Source of the DNA: Porphyromonadaceae bacterium UBA7176
Lineage (GTDB): Bacteria > Bacteroidota > Bacteroidia > Bacteroidales > Muribaculaceae
DNA: 11,380 nucleotides
Direction: 5' to 3'
Assembly: GCA_002491245.1 (NCBI GenBank)
Contig: DKVO01000010.1
Location: 37,116-48,495, forward strand
Shown here: positions 5,908-11,380 of the stretch, one piece after another
Layout: the number at the start of each line of letters is the position of its first letter
Position numbering within the stretch: the first letter of the stretch is position 1
Notes under the pieces: model-generated
Database searches by the model: none
Told to the model about the DNA's origin: nothing
The model's input: only the letters and a program-made list of their open reading frames with translations
Translations under genes and position numbers: made by a program

Positions 5908-7502
5908 TTTTTTATAGCGATGCCCACCGGGCGGCGATAGTCGCTGCCTCTGTGGGTAAGCAATTCGTATGTGAAATTTTCCGACAGGCCGGTGGTGTCT
6001 TTGTCGGAGGGGACGAGCAGGACTGTGCCCGACGGATATGCCGAGGCAGCTTCCACATCGTCGACACCGCGTATACGGTCTCCGAGATAGAAGTTCATAG
6101 TGTAGAACCGTACCTGATGCAGACTGAGGATGTCGTTTTCGCCTGCTATGGCTTCGACCTGTGCGGCTTCGTCTTTATCGCTGTTTGGGTTGAGTACTGC
6201 GGGCATCACGGCTGCAGAGTAGGTGAGGAAAAGACTCCATACAGCCACTGCAAGATGGCCGACAGGGCTGTGCCGGTTCTTCATCCAGGCCAGACCTATT
6301 GCGATGGGCAGAAGAATGAATATATAGCGCCACCAGGGTATCGGGTCGATGTTGAGACCATCGATGCTGACAAATTGAGCGGCGATAACCGCTACCGGTA
6401 CTAACACAGCCAACACGGAGATGAACCATGTGAAGAAGCGCACGACACCGCCGGTGACTTCTTTTGCATCGAGTATCGAAGCAATACCATAGCAGATAAA
6501 CGGATATGCAGGCAACAGGTACACACTGCGTTTGCTTGCCGGGATGCAGTAGAACAGGATGGTGAGTGAGGCTGCCGTAAGGCTCAGCAGAGCAGCCGGC
6601 GACAGCGGTGCCCGACGGAAGCGGCGATGGGCGAAAAAAGAAGCGAGGATAAGGACGGTCCACGGGAGCAGTCCGGCCGCAAGGGTCATGAAATTATACC
6701 ACCAGGGGTTGACATGGCTGTCGTATGACATGGTGCCTGTGAGGCGGCCGATGTTTTCTTCATACATCAGGTTGAAGAAGTCTTCGCCACCGCGGAGGTA
6801 GGCGGCATAGTACCAAAGCGATGGCAGCATCAGGGCTGCAACCGCAATAGCTATCATTTTGCCGAGTGTGGTAAAAAACTTACCGCCGCGCAGAAGGCGA
6901 TATACACCGTAGATGAAGCAGGGGAGGAGTGCGCCTACCGGACCTTTGGTCATGGTGGCGATGCTGAGGAGAAGTATGGCTCCGATGTACCGAAGCCATT
7001 TCAGGCGGCATTTGAGTTCGTCGAGATTGAAAAGCATGTACAGAGCCATGACCATACATGCCGTGAGCACCATGTCGAGTCGGCATGCCACGGCTGCGCG
7101 GAATACTTCGACGCATGTGAGGGTGACGAAAGAGAATATCATGGCAAAACGTGGACCGCGAGCGTGCTCGGCCCAACGGTATCCGGTCATGATCATGGCG
7201 ATTGCGGCAAGGGCAGACGGCAGGCGCGATATGTATTCGTTTACTACGCCTCCATTGAAAAGCCATGCGAAAGCGGCTATCATCCAGGCCATGAACGGTG
7301 GTTTGTACGGCATGTCGGCGCCATAGCTCAAGGGTAGGAGCCAGTCGCCGCTCTGGAGCATGGATACGGCGACGATAGCCTCGCGCGGCTCGCCTTTGCT
7401 GTTGAAGAGAGTGTCGCCCAACCAGGGAAGCAACAATATGGCTGCAGCGAGGAAGACCATCGTGGCAGCGCCGGGCAGATATGTGTCGTTGTTTCTTGTC
7501 AT
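5904..7502 (-). CDS. ArnT/PMT-type membrane glycosyltransferase (GT-C fold)
   Basis: The 532-residue protein has about a dozen hydrophobic segments and the N-terminal signature of the PMT_2/ArnT family: GEPREAIVAVSMLQSGDWLL (about 37-56), then MPYKPPFMAWM (64-74). The acidic residues of the first periplasmic loop (Asp30, Glu38, Glu41) sit where family members place catalytic carboxylates. ArnT-like enzymes move a sugar from an undecaprenyl- or dolichyl-phosphate carrier to lipid A, protein or another envelope acceptor on the periplasmic side; the sugar and acceptor here are not predictable. The tail after about residue 440 is a small soluble region (DILSLHQVRFYTMNFYLGD). The start lies 1 nt after the stop of the DUF389 gene (TAG-C-ATG), so the two are almost certainly co-translated. 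The gene symbol is left blank because true ArnT activity is unproven. Confidence 0.87.
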   Translation of the reverse strand: MTRNNDTYLPGAATMVFLAAAILLLPWLGDTLFNSKGEPREAIVAVSMLQSGDWLLPLSYGADMPYKPPFMAWMIAAFAWLFNGGVVNEYISRLPSALAAIAMIMTGYRWAEHARGPRFAMIFSFVTLTCVEVFRAAVACRLDMVLTACMVMALYMLFNLDELKCRLKWLRYIGAILLLSIATMTKGPVGALLPCFIYGVYRLLRGGKFFTTLGKMIAIAVAALMLPSLWYYAAYLRGGEDFFNLMYEENIGRLTGTMSYDSHVNPWWYNFMTLAAGLLPWTVLILASFFAHRRFRRAPLSPAALLSLTAASLTILFYCIPASKRSVYLLPAYPFICYGIASILDAKEVTGGVVRFFTWFISVLAVLVPVAVIAAQFVSIDGLNIDPIPWWRYIFILLPIAIGLAWMKNRHSPVGHLAVAVWSLFLTYSAAVMPAVLNPNSDKDEAAQVEAIAGENDILSLHQVRFYTMNFYLGDRIRGVDDVEAASAYPSGTVLLVPSDKDTTGLSENFTYELLTHRGSDYRRPVGIAIKK

Positions 7503-7503
7503 G

Positions 7504-8862
7504 CTATTGTATCTCTACGATTTCGATATTTTTTATCGAAAGTCTGGCTTCGAGGTATTCGGCCAATTTTTTACGTTCGCTTTTGCTGAGTTTACCTTTT
7601 GTGTGGATCATGGCCACAGTCGCGGTGTCGGTGACGGTATTGCCGCCGATGTTGTTGAATACGGTTGTGGATATACCGATGCGGTGTATCGACGGGAATA
7701 TGACTTTAACTTCCGAGGCAACTTCCGATGATGCCGTAAATGCCGTCCGTTCTTCGGCTATGACGGTCTTGAGCGAGTCGATTGTGCCTTGCTGGCGCGA
7801 AATAGTACCTTGTGCCAAGCGATAGATGTCGCTGACGCTGTTCTGCTGCATGGCTTTGGTGTCGTGCCGGTCCTGAATGCCCTGGATGATGAGGAGATGG
7901 GTGCCGGAGAGGCCGTAGAATTTCAGTTTCGACGATAGCGCGAGTTGCAGGGAGTCGGAGTCGAGAGGCCGACCGATAAGGGTCATCGACAGATATCGCT
8001 CTCCGTGGTCGGAGTATGCCCGGTGACTGATTACCTGAGTGTCGGGGAAACGGCATTCTTCGGCGACGAAGTTGTCGCTGTTCATCATGAATTTGTTTTG
8101 CCTCAACATATTGTACGTCAGGTATATGCTTGGCAGCATGGTGAGTATAGCCAGTGTGTAGACAATCCGCCGAACCTTGCGTGCGCGGTCGGTATCGGCG
8201 CTGTGGCTTTGGTATTTCATCAGTTTGACGCCGATAAAAGTGGCAAAAGCGATGTATACCGAGTTGATGAAGAAGAGATAGAATGCGCCGAAGAAATAGT
8301 TGAGCTGCCATGTGGCCAGGCCATATCCGGCTGTGCACAGCGGCGGCATGAGGGCTGTGGCTATGGCTACGCCCGGAATGACGTTGCCTTTGTTGTTGGC
8401 GCCCAGGGCAATGATGCCTGCAGCACCACCGAAGAAACCGATGAGTACGTCATAGATTGTTGGAGATGTGCGAGCGAGGAGTTCGCTGTGTTGCTCGCTG
8501 ACGGGCGATATGAGGAAGTATACCGTCGCGGTGATTACCGAAAAGCCGGCGGCCATAATGAGGTTGCGTATGCAACGTTTGATGAGGTCGAAATCGTGGA
8601 TGCCTACGCCGAGGCCAATGCCTATGATCGGGCCCATGAGCGGCGAAATGAGCATCGCTCCTATTATGACAGCGGTGGAATTGGTGTTGAGACCCAGCGA
8701 AGCGATGAAAATGGCGATGATGAGGATGAGGATGTTTGTGCCGCGGAACGACACTCCTTCGCGGATATTGCTCTCGGCTTCGGCCTGGCTGATGAGCTGG
8801 CCCGAAAGCGAGAAGTAGTTGACGAAAAATTCGCTTATCTTGTTTGCGATATTGTTTTTCAT
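7504..8862 (-). CDS. DUF389 family membrane protein
   Basis: The 452-residue protein carries the DUF389 hallmark NTNSTAVIIGAMLISPLMGPI at about 59-79, preceded by NILILIIAIFIASLGL and followed by further membrane segments, including GFFGGAAGIIALG and IPGVAIATALMPPLCTAGYGLA, to about residue 245. The remaining roughly 200 residues are soluble, with predicted strands and a coiled stretch (TISRQQGTIDSLKTVIAEE), ending in a small domain (VFPSIHRIGISTTVF onward). DUF389 proteins are widespread in bacteria and archaea; no transport substrate is established to my knowledge. The N-terminal region (residues 1-40) is short. It leads a tight minus-strand unit with the glycosyltransferase and possibly ferritin. 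A hairpin separates it from the CoA-transferase gene upstream, so an own promoter is plausible, but I found no clear -7 box in the gap. Confidence 0.9.
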   Translation of the reverse strand: MKNNIANKISEFFVNYFSLSGQLISQAEAESNIREGVSFRGTNILILIIAIFIASLGLNTNSTAVIIGAMLISPLMGPIIGIGLGVGIHDFDLIKRCIRNLIMAAGFSVITATVYFLISPVSEQHSELLARTSPTIYDVLIGFFGGAAGIIALGANNKGNVIPGVAIATALMPPLCTAGYGLATWQLNYFFGAFYLFFINSVYIAFATFIGVKLMKYQSHSADTDRARKVRRIVYTLAILTMLPSIYLTYNMLRQNKFMMNSDNFVAEECRFPDTQVISHRAYSDHGERYLSMTLIGRPLDSDSLQLALSSKLKFYGLSGTHLLIIQGIQDRHDTKAMQQNSVSDIYRLAQGTISRQQGTIDSLKTVIAEERTAFTASSEVASEVKVIFPSIHRIGISTTVFNNIGGNTVTDTATVAMIHTKGKLSKSERKKLAEYLEARLSIKNIEIVEIQ

Positions 8863-8880
8863 CGCTTGTTTTTATAGAGA

Positions 8881-8926
8881 GGAGGGCATCCTGAGACTTT
8901 ATTTTTATGGAGACAGGATGCCCTCC
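8881..8926 (-). terminator. Hairpin between the CoA-transferase and DUF389 genes
   Basis: GGAGGGCATCCTG (8881-8893) and CAGGATGCCCTCC (8914-8926) are perfect 13-bp complements around a 20-nt A/T-rich loop. On the minus strand the hairpin starts 10 nt after the CoA-transferase stop and ends 18 nt before the DUF389 ATG. No strong U tract follows (tctctataaaaac). A terminator for the CoA-transferase is the simplest reading; partial termination or an RNA-processing site is possible. Confidence 0.65.
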
Positions 8927-8936
8927 ACGGGAGAAT

Positions 8937-10430
8937 TTACAGATACTTGGCGTAGTCGGCGTTGCGCATGTCGCCGGTGTCGCTGAAGGCGTTGTGGAAT
9001 GCGAACGCGGCTTTGAGCGTGTGGGGCGTCTGACCAGATGTGCCCAGTTTAAGATAATCGCGGAGGAGTTCGCGGTACATGGGGTGGGCGCAGTTGTCGA
9101 TAATGGCGTGGGCGCGTTCGACGGGGTCTTTGTGGCGGAGGTCGGCGATACCCTGGTCGGTGACGAGGATGTCGACGCTATGCTCGCTGTGGTCGGGGTG
9201 TGCGACCATCGGGACGATGTTGCTTATCATGCCGCCTTTGGTTACTGACGGACAGCTGAAAATCGACAGGTACGCATTGCGCGTGAAGTCGCCCGAACCG
9301 CCGATACCGTTCATCATCTTCGTGCCGAGCACGTGGGTGGAGTTCACACTGCCGAAGAGGTCGGCCTCGAGGGCTGTGTTCATGGCGATGACACCAATAC
9401 GACGGATTACTTCAGGATTGTTTGAGATTTCGGCCGGACGCATCAAGATCTTGTCGTGGAAGAACTTGAGGTCGGAGAAGAGTATCTTCTCGGTTTCGTC
9501 GGAGAATGTCATCGAGCAGGTGCTGGCGAATGTGCATTTGCCTTTCTGGAGAAGAGCGAGCACGGCGTCCTGTATCACTTCGGTGTACATCATGAACGGG
9601 GGCAGGTCTTTGCTTTCGCCGAGGTCGTAGAGCACGGCGTTCGCCACATTGCCTACACCCGACTGGAGGGGCAGGAATTCTTTGGGCAAACGGCCGGCGT
9701 TGTATTCACCCACAAGGAAGCGCACGACGTTGGAGCCGATCTGCTTCGATACTTCGTCGGGTGCGGTGAAGGGTTTGACGCAATCGTAAGAACTTGTATG
9801 GACGATACCGAGCACTTTTGCCGGGTCGATCTTGAGTATGGGCGAGCCTATGCGGTCGTTTGCGGCGTAGATAGGTATCTCGCGGCGGCGCGGCGGATCG
9901 AGGGGCATGTATACATCGTGCATTCCGAGCAGTGATTTAGGTAGCTTGTCGTTGAGCTCGATGAATATTTTCTTTGCCATCATGGCGTAGGTGGGCACGT
10001 TTCCGAGGCCGCATCCGAGAATTACTTCTCCGTTGTCGGTTATGTCGGCGGCTTCGATTATGGCGAAGTCGATAGGGCCGAATGTGCCGTAGCGTACTTC
10101 CTGGGCCATCTCAGAGAGGTGACGGTCGAAGTAGTGGCAGTCGTGGCTGTTGATGCGTTTGCGCAGGTCGGGCACGTTCTGGTATGGTGCACGCATGTTG
10201 TATGCGTTGGCACGGGCAAGGGCACCGTCGACATGGTCGCTTGTAGAAGCTCCGGTAAAGAGGTTGACCTTGAATTCGCGGCCGGCGGCGTGTTCGCGCT
10301 CGGCTTTCTTGGCAAGCTCTTCGGTTATGAATTTTGGAGTGCCGGGGGCTGTGAAACCCGAGAGGCCTATGGTGGCTCCGTTAGGAATCATTTCTGCGGC
10401 TTCCTGAGCCGTTAAGACGTTGAATGCCAT
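8937..10430 (-). CDS. Succinate/acetate CoA-transferase (acetyl-CoA hydrolase/transferase family)
   Basis: The 497-residue protein matches the full length of the class I CoA-transferases of the AarC/Cat1/YgfH (ScpC) group. It starts MAFNVLTAQEAAEMIPNGATIGLSGFT-like with the CoA-site glycine region, has FTGAS (58-62), LQSGVGNVANAV (255-266), the likely catalytic glutamate Glu284 in MYTEVIQDA, and the late glycine-rich GIGGSGDFTRNAYLS loop. These enzymes form a glutamyl-CoA thioester and swap CoA between succinate and acetate or propionate. In Bacteroidales this recycles CoA at the end of the succinate-propionate pathway or forms acetate; which substrates dominate here cannot be read from sequence. 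It lies 30 nt downstream of the small membrane protein gene on the same strand and is followed by a hairpin. No -7 box is clear in the 30-nt gap, so transcription may come from upstream. Confidence 0.93.
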   Translation of the reverse strand: MAFNVLTAQEAAEMIPNGATIGLSGFTAPGTPKFITEELAKKAEREHAAGREFKVNLFTGASTSDHVDGALARANAYNMRAPYQNVPDLRKRINSHDCHYFDRHLSEMAQEVRYGTFGPIDFAIIEAADITDNGEVILGCGLGNVPTYAMMAKKIFIELNDKLPKSLLGMHDVYMPLDPPRRREIPIYAANDRIGSPILKIDPAKVLGIVHTSSYDCVKPFTAPDEVSKQIGSNVVRFLVGEYNAGRLPKEFLPLQSGVGNVANAVLYDLGESKDLPPFMMYTEVIQDAVLALLQKGKCTFASTCSMTFSDETEKILFSDLKFFHDKILMRPAEISNNPEVIRRIGVIAMNTALEADLFGSVNSTHVLGTKMMNGIGGSGDFTRNAYLSIFSCPSVTKGGMISNIVPMVAHPDHSEHSVDILVTDQGIADLRHKDPVERAHAIIDNCAHPMYRELLRDYLKLGTSGQTPHTLKAAFAFHNAFSDTGDMRNADYAKYL

Positions 10431-10460
10431 TGTGTTTTTGCTTGATATGGTTTTCTATGG

Positions 10461-10829
10461 TCAAAATTCTTTGAATTTCGGATTGTTGAGTATCTCGCTC
10501 CATATTACGGCGTTGCGCAAGGCGTCTTTGCCGGGGTTGTGGGCTTGGACCGGAGTGTCGGATATTGGATCGGTTGTAACACGTGCTCCTTCTACGAAGC
10601 GCGGCTGTGTCTGCATATCCGGCATCCGTCCATTATTCCTGGCTGGCTGTTTTGCCTTGTGCATTGGCGGTCGCGGCGGCTGCGGTCTGGCAGAGGCCAT
10701 GCGTCGCGGTGGTGCGGCGTGAATGCTGTGGCGGTTGCCTTGCTTGACTTTGTCGATAAATTTCTCAAGCAACGGCACACCGACGATAATTGCGATGCCG
10801 ATAAAAACGGAGATGAGTTGCGAATCCAC
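10461..10829 (-). CDS. Small membrane-anchored protein with Pro-rich linker and conserved C-terminal tail
   Basis: The 122-residue protein starts at GTG 10829. It has one N-terminal membrane segment (LISVFIGIAIIVGVPLL, about 5-21), a basic patch, then a Pro/Arg/Lys-rich disordered stretch (about 35-80) and a C-terminal helix, DALRNAVIWSEILNNPKFKEF. That ending recalls the RxAIIYSEILNRKY-like tail I associate with small hypothetical Bacteroidetes proteins, which suggests a conserved docking helix after a flexible linker. Function is unknown. It is divergent from miaB through shared promoter DNA and lies just upstream of the CoA-transferase gene, with which it is probably co-transcribed. Confidence 0.75.
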   Translation of the reverse strand: MDSQLISVFIGIAIIVGVPLLEKFIDKVKQGNRHSIHAAPPRRMASARPQPPRPPMHKAKQPARNNGRMPDMQTQPRFVEGARVTTDPISDTPVQAHNPGKDALRNAVIWSEILNNPKFKEF

Positions 10830-10847
10830 TTCTTTTTAGTAATTTTG
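10817..10847 (+). promoter_or_regulatory. Promoter of miaB (-33 and -7 boxes)
   Basis: TAATTTTG at 10840-10847 fits the Bacteroidetes -7 consensus, and GTTG at 10817-10820 stands exactly 19 bp upstream as a -33 element (one mismatch to TTTG). The start of transcription would fall near 10852-10855, leaving a leader of about 35 nt, A/T-rich and without a Shine-Dalgarno site, before the ATG at 10889. The -33 element lies inside the coding start of the divergent gene. Confidence 0.7.
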
Positions 10848-10859
10848 CACAAAATTACT
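10838..10859. repeat. Perfect inverted repeat covering both -7 boxes
   Basis: AGTAATTTT (10838-10846) and AAAATTACT (10851-10859) are perfect 9-bp complements around gcac. Because the repeat is symmetric it places a TAATTTTG box on each strand. It could also serve as an operator for a dimeric regulator. Confidence 0.85.
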
Positions 10860-10880
10860 CATTATTGAGCAATAAACAAA
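10850..10880 (-). promoter_or_regulatory. Promoter of the small membrane protein/CoA-transferase unit
   Basis: On the minus strand TAATTTTG (10857-10850) is a full -7 match and TTTG (10880-10877) lies exactly 19 bp upstream as a perfect -33 box. Transcription would start near 10842-10845, about 15 nt before the GTG at 10829. The -7 box lies 2 bp from the plus-strand -7 box, so both promoters need the same DNA. Confidence 0.72.
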
Positions 10881-10888
10881 TTATTTCA

Positions 10889-11380
10889 ATGGAAAACGAG
10901 CACAAACTATATATAGAAACTTACGGTTGCCAGATGAATGTGGCCGACAGCGAAGTCGTCGCCTCAATAATGGAGATGGACGGGTACAGTCTTGCCGACG
11001 ACATCGATTCGGCTGATGCCGTGTTGCTCAATACATGCTCGATACGCGACAATGCGGAGCAAAAAATCATAGGACGCCTGCAGGCTCTCAGGGCCAAGCG
11101 CCGTGCACGCCAAGCTGCCAGCAAAGGTCTGATAATAGGTGTTATAGGCTGTATGGCCGAGAGGGTTAAAGATGATCTTGTGGCTAACCACGGAGTGGAT
11201 ATAGTTGCCGGTCCGGACTCTTATCTCGACCTTCCGGCTCTGTTCGCTTCGGCTGAGGCCGGCCATCCGGCAGTCAATGTCGAGCTGTCGACAACGGAGA
11301 CTTACCGCGATGTCGTGCCGGTGCGCCTTCCCGGCCGTCAGGTGTCGGGTTTTGTGAGCATTATGCGTGGTTGCAATAAT
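10889..11380 (+). CDS. miaB: tRNA-2-methylthio-N6-dimethylallyladenosine synthase MiaB, N-terminal part
   Basis: The frame from ATG 10889 gives 164 residues and leaves the window. MiaB is a radical-SAM enzyme with two iron-sulfur clusters that adds a methylthio group to i6A37 of tRNAs reading UNN codons. The N-terminal UPF0004 domain shows its three cluster cysteines: Cys14 in ETYGCQMN, Cys50 in NTCSIR and Cys88 in GCMAER. The last visible residues, FVSIMRGCNN, are the start of the radical-SAM CxxxCxxC motif with its first Cys at 162. The ETYGCQMN and NTCSIR motifs favour MiaB over RimO or MtaB. It is transcribed away from the small membrane protein gene and has its own promoter. Confidence 0.95.
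   Translation, partial: MENEHKLYIETYGCQMNVADSEVVASIMEMDGYSLADDIDSADAVLLNTCSIRDNAEQKIIGRLQALRAKRRARQAASKGLIIGVIGCMAERVKDDLVANHGVDIVAGPDSYLDLPALFASAEAGHPAVNVELSTTETYRDVVPVRLPGRQVSGFVSIMRGCNN

Noticed and set aside
7945..8877. 310-codon open frame on the plus strand
   Set aside because: Antisense shadow of the DUF389 gene, whose family motifs are clear; the plus-strand product is low-complexity and unfamiliar.
9456..9935. 159-codon open frame on the plus strand
   Set aside because: Antisense shadow of the CoA-transferase gene.

Overview
The window looks like a chromosomal segment of a Bacteroidales gut bacterium, most likely near the Muribaculaceae or Bacteroidaceae. I infer this from promoters of the Bacteroidetes type (TAnnTTTG -7 boxes), A/T-rich leaders instead of strong Shine-Dalgarno sites, a BspA-type leucine-rich-repeat surface protein, an FtnA-type ferritin, a succinate CoA-transferase of the propionate-fermentation type, and lipoprotein families I associate with Bacteroides. 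No phage, IS, tRNA, rRNA or CRISPR was seen.

Layout. (1) 1-740, minus strand: the N-terminal part of a secreted LRR_5/BspA-like protein, made of 69-bp repeats and running off the left edge. (2) 741-2137, plus strand: a divergent intergenic region with tandem -7 boxes, then a stand-alone LytTR DNA-binding protein whose stop overlaps the start of a single-pass membrane protein with a degenerate phosphodiester-glycosidase-like (NAGPA) extracytoplasmic domain. A 15-bp hairpin closes this unit. (3) 2237-5297, plus strand: a lipoprotein of a conserved Bacteroidales family overlapping by 38 bp a 702-residue exported helical-repeat protein. A 22-bp perfect hairpin lies between this pair and the convergent ferritin gene. 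(4) 10829-5362, minus strand: a small membrane protein, a succinate/acetate CoA-transferase, a hairpin, then a DUF389 membrane protein, an ArnT/PMT-like glycosyltransferase (1 nt gap) and ferritin (20 nt gap). (5) 10889-11380, plus strand: the first 164 codons of miaB, divergent from the small membrane protein gene.

How the genes work together. The LytTR/membrane-protein pair resembles in layout the LytTR regulatory systems of Firmicutes (DNA-binding protein plus cognate membrane inhibitor), but the membrane partner here is of a different kind; it is the best candidate for an undescribed regulatory system. The CoA-transferase belongs to central fermentation, ferritin to iron storage, and the glycosyltransferase to envelope glycolipid modification; their adjacency looks like operon packing, not one pathway. 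The most striking non-coding structure is the miaB/small-membrane-protein intergenic region, where one perfect inverted repeat supplies a -7 box to each strand, so two divergent promoters compete for the same DNA.
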